DNA of 64,000 nt from Iodidimonas sp. SYSU 1G8 (GTDB taxonomy: Bacteria; Pseudomonadota; Alphaproteobacteria; SMXS01). The number at the start of each line of letters is the position of its first letter. The stretch's first letter is position 1. The stretch spans positions 1 through 64,000 of the forward strand of contig NZ_JBBYXJ010000001.1 of assembly GCF_039655775.1 (NCBI RefSeq), in the 5' to 3' direction. Below the pieces are notes generated by a model, which searched no databases, was not told where the DNA came from, and saw only the letters and a program-made list of their open reading frames with translations. The position numbers and the translations under genes were made by a program. Of this stretch, positions 44,238 to 51,354 are shown piece after piece.

Positions 44238-45476
44238 TCATTCGGCGGGCAGCGCGCGGATGGCGGTCGGCGCCAGCGGTTTCAGCAGCGTCATCACGAT
44301 GGCGGCTGGCACGAGAATGCCGATGAATATTTGCAGCGCCGTCTCGTAGCTGCCGGAGCCGTCGCGAAGATTGCCAGCGAACCACGGGCCCAGTGCGGTC
44401 ACGAGGGTGAAGGGACCAACAAGGCCCATCACCCGACCGAAGGATTTGGGGCCAAACCGGGTACTGATGATGGAGGCGAGCAGTGGCAGGAAGCCGCCGG
44501 CGGCCAGGCCCAGCAGCGCGCTCGCCACCAGGAGCAGCCCATAGCCCGGCTGCAGCATGAACACGGCCATGCAGGCGACGAGGAGGGAGTTTGCCAGCCA
44601 GTAGAGCTGCCGCAGATCCCAGCGATCGGCGACGGCGCCAAAGAAAATCTTGCCGAGCGCCGCGCAGCCGGCGAATGCCGAGACAAGAAACGAGATATTC
44701 TGCGCGCTGATCCCCGAATCCTTCGCCAGCGGACCCAGATTATGCTGCACGCCGGCCAATGCGGTGGTCATCGGGACAAACGCGAATATCATGATCCAGA
44801 AGGTACGTTCGCGCAGGATACTCATGGTCGTCCACTCCGGGTAGACCGTCGCCGCGCGTGCCGCGCTTACCTCGGATTCAGGGTCCGCCTCGATGCCGAT
44901 TTCTTCCGGCCCGTTACGGACGATCCACCACACGAGAGGAACGACCGTCGCCAGCGTGATCGCCGCCAGTATCAGATGCGCGTCACGCCAGCCCACTTGG
45001 ACGAACAGCCACGTGACGAAAGGCGGCATGAAAAATCCGCCCAGAGATGTGCCGACGGTTGAGATGCCAACGGCGAAACCGCGCCGGCCGCGAAACCATT
45101 TGGCGGCCAGCGTCTGCGCGGCAAGCGGTCCGGCGAGCAACATGCCGAGGCCGATCAGCGTGCTGTAAATCGCCAGGATCTGCCAGACCGCCGTGACTTG
45201 GGAAATCAGCGCGATACCAAGCACCGAGAGGACCGCGCCGCCGCACACGAGCTTGCGGATGGACAAGGCATCCATGGCTCTGCCGGCGAAGGGCGCGAGC
45301 GCCCCTTGGACGACGGTGAAGATGGTGACCCCGAGCATGACCTCGCCGAAGGAGGCGTCGAACTCGGTCACCCATTCATTGGCCCACAACGTATAGGAAA
45401 ACAGTGTGAAGCCGAACAGGATTGCCTGAAACGCCATGGCGACCGCGATAACGTTCCACCCGTGATACCACCGCAT
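44238..45476 (-). CDS. MFS transporter (monocarboxylate/OFA-like), paralogue 1
   Basis: The 412-residue protein has twelve predicted helices, opening MRWYHGWNVIAVAM. The MFS signature region RRGFAVGISTVGTSLGG lies at about 125-145, with GKIFFGAVADRW in the second half. The family resembles oxalate/formate or monocarboxylate carriers. The next gene encodes a close relative with the same opening (WYYGWNVVGVGM), so the two are tandem duplicates. The substrate is unknown. Confidence 0.88.
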   Translation of the reverse strand: MRWYHGWNVIAVAMAFQAILFGFTLFSYTLWANEWVTEFDASFGEVMLGVTIFTVVQGALAPFAGRAMDALSIRKLVCGGAVLSVLGIALISQVTAVWQILAIYSTLIGLGMLLAGPLAAQTLAAKWFRGRRGFAVGISTVGTSLGGFFMPPFVTWLFVQVGWRDAHLILAAITLATVVPLVWWIVRNGPEEIGIEADPESEVSAARAATVYPEWTTMSILRERTFWIMIFAFVPMTTALAGVQHNLGPLAKDSGISAQNISFLVSAFAGCAALGKIFFGAVADRWDLRQLYWLANSLLVACMAVFMLQPGYGLLLVASALLGLAAGGFLPLLASIISTRFGPKSFGRVMGLVGPFTLVTALGPWFAGNLRDGSGSYETALQIFIGILVPAAIVMTLLKPLAPTAIRALPAE

Positions 45477-45505
45477 CGTTCTTCCTTCCCGCTCCCTCGG
45501 AGCGG

Positions 45506-46753
45506 CTATTCAGCCAGCGCCACGACAGGTTTGGGATCGCGATCCACATTGCGCAGAAATGCGATCGCGACGCCGGCGATGACGATCATTCCCAGAAACA
45601 CTTCGAATGCCCTGACGTAGCTGCCCGAAATATCGAAGATATGTGCCGCCAGTGGTGGCCCGACGATGGCCACCGGCATGGTGAAGGGTCCGAGCAGCCC
45701 CATGACCCGGCCGAAGGCTCTGTGACCGAAGCGTCCGGCGACCACGGCACCCAGCAGCGGCAGGAACCCGCCGGTCGCCATCCCTAGCAGGCCGCTGGCC
45801 ACCATCAGCAGCTCGAACGACAGTTCCTCGCGCAGCAGCAGCATTGCCGCCGCCAGGATGAGGGAGGCCGTATAGAACAGCATCCGATGGCTGAAGCGGT
45901 CTGCGGCGGCGCCGAAGGCGATCTTTCCGATGATCCCGGCAAAGGCCATGATCGACATCAGGATCGCCGGATTTTCGCCGGCAAGGCCCCGGTCCTGCAC
46001 GTAGGGCACCAGATTGGCCTGCACCCCGCTGAACACCATGGTGAGAAAGCCGAAGGCGATGGCGGCGGACCAGAAGCTGCGTTCGCGCAGAATGCCGCGC
46101 GTCGTCCAGACGTGGGTTTGTGCCGCCTGGGCGATCAGATGTGGTTTGGTCGACTCCTCTTCGGGTTCCATGCCTTTGTCCTCGGGCGTGTTGGCCACGA
46201 TGGTCCACACCAGAGGCACGATGACGGCGAGAACGATCACCGCCATCGTGAAGTGGGCGTATCGCCAGCCTTCGGCCGCGATCAGCAGCGTGACGATGGC
46301 CGGCAGTATCAGGCCGCCGATCGAGGTGCCGACCGAAGACCAGCCGATCGCCAGTCCCCGTCGGGCACGGAACCACTTTGCCGCGAGGGTCGAGGATGCC
46401 AGCGGCCCCGCGAGCAGGACGCCCACCGAAACCAGGAAAGCATAGGCCGCCACGAAGACCCAGATATTCGGCGCGGCACCCGCCAGTACGAAACCAGCGG
46501 CCATGGCGACGGCGCCTCCGATGACCAACCCTCGGATCGAGAGAGTGTCCATGGCGCGGCCGGCGAAGGGCGCCATCAATCCCATGACGACGTTGAGCAA
46601 CGTCAGGCCGAGCATGACATTAAACCGGTCGACGCCGAATTCTTCGCTCAGCGGCTTTACCCAGAAGCCGTAAACATAAACGGTCAGTCCGAACGTGATG
46701 GCCTGGAATGTCATTCCAACGCCGACCACGTTCCACCCGTAGTACCAAGGCAT
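45506..46753 (-). CDS. MFS transporter (monocarboxylate/OFA-like), paralogue 2
   Basis: The 415-residue protein has twelve helices and shares with its downstream neighbour the WY.GWNV start, the APFAGRAMD element, the AKWFR.RRG.A.G.S.VGTS.GG segment, and GFLPLL in the second half. The gap to the downstream gene is only 29 bases, so they are probably co-transcribed. Divergence suggests two different substrates or a change in affinity. Confidence 0.88.
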   Translation of the reverse strand: MPWYYGWNVVGVGMTFQAITFGLTVYVYGFWVKPLSEEFGVDRFNVMLGLTLLNVVMGLMAPFAGRAMDTLSIRGLVIGGAVAMAAGFVLAGAAPNIWVFVAAYAFLVSVGVLLAGPLASSTLAAKWFRARRGLAIGWSSVGTSIGGLILPAIVTLLIAAEGWRYAHFTMAVIVLAVIVPLVWTIVANTPEDKGMEPEEESTKPHLIAQAAQTHVWTTRGILRERSFWSAAIAFGFLTMVFSGVQANLVPYVQDRGLAGENPAILMSIMAFAGIIGKIAFGAAADRFSHRMLFYTASLILAAAMLLLREELSFELLMVASGLLGMATGGFLPLLGAVVAGRFGHRAFGRVMGLLGPFTMPVAIVGPPLAAHIFDISGSYVRAFEVFLGMIVIAGVAIAFLRNVDRDPKPVVALAE

Positions 46754-46854
46754 CCCGCTCGTCTCCCCAGAGAAGCGTAGCCTCAGCTTAGGCAGGGTCG
46801 TCGGGCGGCGTCTACATTTATGTCTGCTTTTTTTGCGGGCCTGCCCGCGCGCGG

Positions 46855-47178
46855 CTAGGCCGTTATCTTGGCAGTGCGCGCCTTGTACAGGGTCATCGCC
46901 ACGGTCTTGCTGTCGATGGCGTCGGTCATGGTGAACTTGCCGTCGCGGACCGCGTTCATCAGCCCGGCCATGGCGGCATCGGCATCGCCATCGATATCGT
47001 AGACCGCCATGTAACGGGCCGGACCATCACCCGTCTGGGCCGGCTCGAAGCGCTGCGCGGCGGTAAAGCCGGGCAGCCCCAGAACTTCCGGCATGTGCAC
47101 GGTCTCATACCAGGTGTTGAATTCATCCTCGCGGCCGGACTGCGCGTTGCTGATCGCGACCAGCAGGTGATCCGCCAT
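46855..47178 (-). CDS. Small dimeric alpha/beta-barrel protein (EthD/DUF4286-like)
   Basis: The 107-residue protein has a ferredoxin-like layout: LLVAISNAQSGREDEFNTWYETVHMPEVLGLPGFTAAQRF, then RYMAVYDIDGD. This is the pattern of small DUF4286/EthD-type domains, with conserved His-Met-Pro. An AGGGGAG site precedes the ATG. It probably acts as a small enzyme or accessory of the catabolic block. Confidence 0.75.
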   Translation of the reverse strand: MADHLLVAISNAQSGREDEFNTWYETVHMPEVLGLPGFTAAQRFEPAQTGDGPARYMAVYDIDGDADAAMAGLMNAVRDGKFTMTDAIDSKTVAMTLYKARTAKITA

Positions 47179-47237
47179 GGCTCGTCTCCCCTCATGATGT
47201 CTGTCGCCGTCAGGTTAGCCGAAGCGGGCGGGGGCGA

Positions 47238-47885
47238 CTAGATTTCTTCGGTCTTGCGGATGACGCGGCCCACGACCTCGACGCCGTCGGTGGCCGCGAT
47301 TGCCAGATATTCCGGATCGGTGCTTTGCGGCTCCAGCCTCGGCGGCGGACCCTTGCGCCACGTCTTGAACGTGGCCCGCCCTTCGTGGCGGAACACGTAG
47401 TGGCGGCCATCGACCAGAGTTCGGTCGGTCAGATCGACAATGATTGTCGTACCCTCCGGCGCGATCTTGTCCATGCTCTGACCCCTGACCGTCAGGGCGA
47501 TCAGCTTGTCATGCCGGTGAAACACCGGCACCCATTCGGCGGCCTCGCCCGGCGGGTAGGCATCTACCGTTTCGGTCAGGCCGCCGGCCTCGACCCAGCT
47601 GATCAGCGGCGCCTGGACCAGCCCGGCCGCCGGGACGGCGGGCGGCGGGGGGTCACCGTGGCCATGCCCGGACAGCCATGCGGCGTCCACCTCGAGCACT
47701 TCCGCCAACTCCAGCAGATACCGCGGCGCGTCGACCTCGCCCTGTTCCAACTGGTTGACAGACTGTTGGCGCACGGCGCTTTTGCCGCGCATGCCGCGCC
47801 GTGCGCTGACCCGCCGGGCCAGTTCCGCCTGGCTCCAGCCACGGGCCTCGCGCGCATGGGTCACTCGTTCCGCCAATGTGCTCAT
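47238..47885 (-). CDS. CI-like repressor: XRE HTH fused to S24 peptidase domain
   Basis: The 215-residue protein has an XRE HTH (about 5-60) and a C-terminal S24 domain (about 90-205). The catalytic Ser is in RGQSMDK (S137) and the Lys in ATFKTW (K174). A candidate self-cleavage bond is Ala100-Gly101 in SWVEAGGL, 37 residues before the Ser, close to the spacing in lambda CI. ATG 47885 is chosen because an operator-like palindrome lies just upstream. It is therefore a candidate damage-responsive repressor. It is 32 kb from the prophage and I cannot link it to it. Confidence 0.8.
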   Translation of the reverse strand: MSTLAERVTHAREARGWSQAELARRVSARRGMRGKSAVRQQSVNQLEQGEVDAPRYLLELAEVLEVDAAWLSGHGHGDPPPPAVPAAGLVQAPLISWVEAGGLTETVDAYPPGEAAEWVPVFHRHDKLIALTVRGQSMDKIAPEGTTIIVDLTDRTLVDGRHYVFRHEGRATFKTWRKGPPPRLEPQSTDPEYLAIAATDGVEVVGRVIRKTEEI

Positions 47886-47895
47886 CACGCCTATA

Positions 47896-47911
47896 TACAA
47901 TTTATTTTGTA
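47896..47911. promoter_or_regulatory. Operator-like inverted repeat 1 (repressor promoter side)
   Basis: TACAATTTATTTTGTA is a TACAA-N6-TTGTA palindrome 10 bases before the repressor start. A near copy lies on the other side at 47983-47998. Position and repetition suggest autoregulation by the S24 repressor. Confidence 0.5.
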
Positions 47912-47953
47912 AAACCGCCACCAAATTCGCCGAAAGGACAACTAGTAAATTTG

Positions 47954-47983
47954 TTGACGTCCAGCCGGCGACTCACCTAGCAT
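47954..47983 (+). promoter_or_regulatory. Candidate promoter of the divergent Cys-rich gene
   Basis: TTGACG (47954-47959) and TAGCAT (47978-47983) are separated by 18 bases. The second operator-like repeat (47983-47998) begins at the -10 element, so a bound repressor would block this promoter. Confidence 0.4.
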
Positions 47984-47998
47984 ACAAATGTTCTTGTT
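47983..47998. promoter_or_regulatory. Operator-like inverted repeat 2 (divergent gene side)
   Basis: TACAAATGTTCTTGTT matches TACAA-N6-TTGTW of repeat 1 with one mismatch. It overlaps the candidate -10 of the Cys-rich gene. Confidence 0.5.
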
Positions 47999-48018
47999 TT
48001 GTTCCTTTGGAGGGTCCT

Positions 48019-48222
48019 TTGAAAACTCCCGCTTACAAATGGGCACGATTGAAAGATGTGAAATCCCGCTGTCGCCTGTGCCAGATCGTGCTGGTCGGGG
48101 GTGCGCCGCCAAGTCCCTGCTTCCGCGCGGAATGCCGCTTTTCCCGGACACCACCCGAGTGGGAGGGGGTAAGCGCCATCGGCAGTTCGCTGGGCGGCGG
48201 AGATTATTCCGAGGCCCGCTAA
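48019..48222 (+). CDS. Small Cys-rich protein, TTG start
   Basis: The 67-residue product has SRCRLCQIVLVGG at about 16-28 and PCFRAECRF later. Four cysteines form CxxC...C....C, compatible with zinc binding. A TTG start (48019) is supported by GGAGGG six bases upstream. It is divergent from the S24 repressor and between them lie two operator-like repeats. I do not recognise the family. Coding potential is supported by position and ribosome site, not by homology. Confidence 0.5.
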   Translation: MKTPAYKWARLKDVKSRCRLCQIVLVGGAPPSPCFRAECRFSRTPPEWEGVSAIGSSLGGGDYSEAR

Positions 48223-48296
48223 CGCCGCGCATGGATGCAGCCTGCGGCATCCCTTATTGTTATAAGCATGCACACAATGGGTAAGGGGCGCTCGAC

Positions 48297-49019
48297 ATGA
48301 TCCGTGAAATCTGGCTGGCCGGTGCGTGCCTTCTTGCGGCAGGACTGCCGGCCGCGGCTCTTGCACAGGCGGCCCCAGAGCCCGGGCCACAAGTGCAGCA
48401 GACCCAGCCGGCCACTCCACCGGCGGGATACCTCGACGTCCAGATGCGTCTCGACGATCTGGTCGAATTCTACGGCTCGGGCACCGACTCGTTCAGCTTC
48501 ATGCTCAGGGATATTTCGGTTGGGTATACCCTCACGGCCAAGGGCCGTGGCATCGCCAGCGGCATCCAGCTCAGCACGCCACGGCAAAGTGTCGACCAGT
48601 CCGTTCCCGCCGGCAAGGAGCCGCGAGCGTTCAGGATAGAGAAAGGGCGCAACGACCAGCCGCGTCTCGTCGTGCGCACCACCGCCGAAAAGAAGGCCTT
48701 TGCCGTCTATGGCCAGTTCGTGCGGAGCGACTGGAGTAGTTTTGCCGAAGGCCGTTCCGTCACCATTCTGGTCCCGGTCGAGGATTTCAAGCTGCTGAGG
48801 CTGCTGTCTCCGCCGCTCGCGGGCGGGCTCGTCACCGTGCTTCGGGCCGATATGGACCAGGCCGGCCAGCTTCCGGGCGTGGCCTTCGGCAAGCCGTCGG
48901 TGCTCGGCATAAGGCCCGAGGCGGCCCAGGTCGTGATCCAGGGAAATCGCAACGGCCTGACGGTCAGCTACCCCTCCGCCATGCTGACGATCGAGACGCC
49001 GTTGGCCGCGCCGCGCTGA
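48297..49019 (+). CDS. Secreted protein of unknown function, paralogue 1
   Basis: The 240-residue protein has a signal peptide (1-23, cut after ALA). A linker of Pro/Gln follows, then a single globular domain starting VQMRLDDLVEFYGSGTDSFSFMLRD. It contains AFRIEKGRNDQPRLVVR and FAVYGQFVRSDWSSFAEG. The next gene encodes a clear paralogue, so they are a tandem pair. Strand-rich composition suggests a periplasmic beta protein. The function is unknown. Confidence 0.72.
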   Translation: MIREIWLAGACLLAAGLPAAALAQAAPEPGPQVQQTQPATPPAGYLDVQMRLDDLVEFYGSGTDSFSFMLRDISVGYTLTAKGRGIASGIQLSTPRQSVDQSVPAGKEPRAFRIEKGRNDQPRLVVRTTAEKKAFAVYGQFVRSDWSSFAEGRSVTILVPVEDFKLLRLLSPPLAGGLVTVLRADMDQAGQLPGVAFGKPSVLGIRPEAAQVVIQGNRNGLTVSYPSAMLTIETPLAAPR

Positions 49020-49086
49020 ATCAGTTGGATGCGGGACCTCCGCATCCTAGTTCCTGGGCGTGTGACAAGCGGAGACGGACGGCGCG

Positions 49087-49764
49087 ATGAAGCCAGTGAG
49101 ATGGTCTTGCCTTTTGGGCTTAGTCGGCTTTTGCCTCGCGGCGGGGCCGACGTCGGCGCAAGCGCCGGACGCCACGCTGGACGTCCGCATCCGCATCGAG
49201 ACAATGAGCGAGCGATATGGGCGTGACCAGGAGCCTTTCAGCTTCGCCGTGCGCAGGCTGCAATTGGCCTATGTCCTGTCGGCGAGTGGGAGCGGCATGC
49301 TGGCCAGCCAGCGGTTGAGCTATCCCAAACAGTCTCTTGACGAACAGTTTCCCGGGGCCAGCGCGCCGCGTGGCTTCAGGCTGGAACGGGACCGGTCGGG
49401 CCAGCCCAGGCTCAGCATCTGGGCGGAAGGTCTGGAGCGGGACGCCTACGTGCCCGCGCGTTTCCTGAAGGGCGACTGGAGCGCGCTCGCGGCGGGCCGT
49501 CCCGTCGCCATGACCGTCTCGGTGGACGATCTCGAACGAATCCACGGTGTCGGCGCCCAACTGGGCGAGGCCGTGACGCTGGGGCTCCGCGAGCGTCTGG
49601 CGACGGCGATCCCGTTCTTTCGTATCCGGATCGGCGATTTGCGCCAGACGGGCATGACCCTCGCCGAGGATCGGGCTGTCATCCAGGGAACCAGCGAGGC
49701 ACTCACCGTGGTCTATCCGGACGCCGAGGTCAGTTATGCGGCGCCGGTGTCTGTCGGACGCTGA
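49087..49764 (+). CDS. Secreted protein of unknown function, paralogue 2
   Basis: The 225-residue protein has a signal peptide (cut after TSA) and no linker. The domain matches paralogue 1: VRIRIETMSERYGRDQEPFSF, GFRLERDRSGQPRLSI, and ARFLKGDWSALAAGRPVAMTV align with its counterparts. The gap to the upstream gene is 67 bases, so co-transcription is likely. The end overlaps the convergent MFS gene by 31 bases. Confidence 0.72.
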   Translation: MKPVRWSCLLGLVGFCLAAGPTSAQAPDATLDVRIRIETMSERYGRDQEPFSFAVRRLQLAYVLSASGSGMLASQRLSYPKQSLDEQFPGASAPRGFRLERDRSGQPRLSIWAEGLERDAYVPARFLKGDWSALAAGRPVAMTVSVDDLERIHGVGAQLGEAVTLGLRERLATAIPFFRIRIGDLRQTGMTLAEDRAVIQGTSEALTVVYPDAEVSYAAPVSVGR

Positions 49765-50909
49765 GCGGATCGCCGGCCCAGTGTGGCGGCGGCGATATTG
49801 GCGATCACGAACACCAGGAAAAAGCCGGCCAGACCATAGACGAGCCCGTCCGGATCGATCAGGTCCATGGCCTGCCCGAGCACCGGCGGTCCCCCCATCG
49901 CGCCGGTGTTGTACGCCAGGATCAGGGCCGCGTTGGCCGAGGCCAGCGCCAGGCCCGAATAGCGATGGCCGAGCATGGTCAGGGCGACCGTGTACATCCC
50001 GGTGATCGTCCCACCCCAGATGAACAGCACGGGCCACATGAACAGCGTGTCCTTCAGCGCCGGCAGGCAGGCGCCGCCCAGCACGCCGATGACCGCGCAC
50101 AGCATCAGCACGCGCCTCGGCTCGGTCTTGTCCGCTAGCCAGCCGACGGGATATTGCAGCAGGATGTTGCCGGCGGCGATCACCGTCAGCTGCGTGGCCG
50201 CCGTCGTCTCGCTGAAGCCGGACCGGACGCCATAAACCGGCAACAGCCCGAAAATGCCTGTCTCGATGGCGCCATACATCAATCCGGCCAGGATGGCGAT
50301 GGGGCTGCCCTTGATATACGGCCACGGGGATTTGTGGCCGTGCCGGTCCAGGTACGGGCGATCCTCCCGTGCCATGGCGATGGCCATCATGGCGATGGTG
50401 ACAAGGCCGGCGGCGCACAGGAAAGGCGTCCAGCCTCCGACGCCCGTGAACCGCATCAGCAGGGGACCCAGTCCGAATCCGGTTGAAATACAGGCCGCGT
50501 AGATTCCCAGCAGCCGCCCGCGGTTTTGCGGCGTGGCGATCTGGTTGATCCAGATTTCGCTGATCAGGAACGGCACGACGACGCACACGCCCATCATGAA
50601 CCGCAGGATGAGCCAGATCCGGTAATCGTCCAACGCCTTGAAGAGCACCAGGATCAGGGCCGTCGCCGCCAGCGTGCCGAACAGCAGCCGGAAAGGGCCG
50701 ACCCGCACCGCTATTGACGGGATGAAGGGTGTGAACACCAGGGCGCCAAGCGCCGTCATCGCGCCGTTGAGGCCGATGGCCCGGCCGCTGAGCCCTTGGC
50801 GTTCCAACAACAGATTGAGCAATGGCCCGGTCAGGCCGAAGACCAGCCCTACAACGCCGATCATGGTCACGATGGCCGCCAGGCTGCGAATGCGCGAGCG
50901 GCCGGTCAC
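49734..50909 (-). CDS. MFS transporter (YcaD-like family)
   Basis: The 391-residue protein has twelve predicted helices, starting SLAAIVTMIGVVGLVFGLTGPLLNLLLE. Typical MFS loops such as RGRLLGIYAACISTGFGLGP and DKTEPRRVLM are present. GTG 50909 is preferred as the start because it leaves a complete first helix five bases after the DUF983 stop. It is unlike the paired MFS genes at 44-47 kb. The last 31 bases overlap the convergent secreted-protein gene. The substrate is unknown. Confidence 0.85.
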   Translation of the reverse strand: MTGRSRIRSLAAIVTMIGVVGLVFGLTGPLLNLLLERQGLSGRAIGLNGAMTALGALVFTPFIPSIAVRVGPFRLLFGTLAATALILVLFKALDDYRIWLILRFMMGVCVVVPFLISEIWINQIATPQNRGRLLGIYAACISTGFGLGPLLMRFTGVGGWTPFLCAAGLVTIAMMAIAMAREDRPYLDRHGHKSPWPYIKGSPIAILAGLMYGAIETGIFGLLPVYGVRSGFSETTAATQLTVIAAGNILLQYPVGWLADKTEPRRVLMLCAVIGVLGGACLPALKDTLFMWPVLFIWGGTITGMYTVALTMLGHRYSGLALASANAALILAYNTGAMGGPPVLGQAMDLIDPDGLVYGLAGFFLVFVIANIAAATLGRRSAQRPTDTGAA

Positions 50910-50914
50910 GGACG

Positions 50915-51346
50915 TCAGGCGTCGGAGATGGCTACCCGGGGCTCGTCGCCGAAGCCATGCATCAACTTGGCCCACTGGAACGCCACCAGCGCGCCCTTGA
51001 TCCGGGGCAGCAACCAGAGCGACATGGCGAGCGTGCCGAACACACCGATCAGCAGGTGGTGCCACAGCGGCGGAAACAGGGTGCGTTCGTAAAGCACCAT
51101 CAGCGGCACGATCAGGTGGCCAACGATCAGGATGGTGAAATAGGGTGGCGCGTCATCGGCGCGGTGATGCGCCAGCTCCAGGCCGCAGACCTCGCAATTG
51201 TCGCGAACCTTCAGGAAGGCGCGAAAAATGTGGCCCTTGCCGCACTCCGGGCACTTGCCGGACCAGCCGCGCTTCAGGCTCTGCCAGACCGAACGATCGG
51301 GCTGGGCACCGAAATGGATGGCGGCGTCGTCGGTCGTGGAAATCAT
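50915..51346 (-). CDS. DUF983 membrane protein
   Basis: The 143-residue protein has a zinc ribbon (CPECGKGHIF and CEVCGLEL) followed by two membrane helices (about 72-93 and 100-118). This is the DUF983 layout, conserved in alphaproteobacteria next to cytochrome or RNA genes. ATG 51346 is preferred; a GTG 12 bases upstream overlaps the rnr stop. The gene is probably translated with rnr. Confidence 0.85.
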   Translation of the reverse strand: MISTTDDAAIHFGAQPDRSVWQSLKRGWSGKCPECGKGHIFRAFLKVRDNCEVCGLELAHHRADDAPPYFTILIVGHLIVPLMVLYERTLFPPLWHHLLIGVFGTLAMSLWLLPRIKGALVAFQWAKLMHGFGDEPRVAISDA

Positions 51347-51354
51347 GTTCGTCC

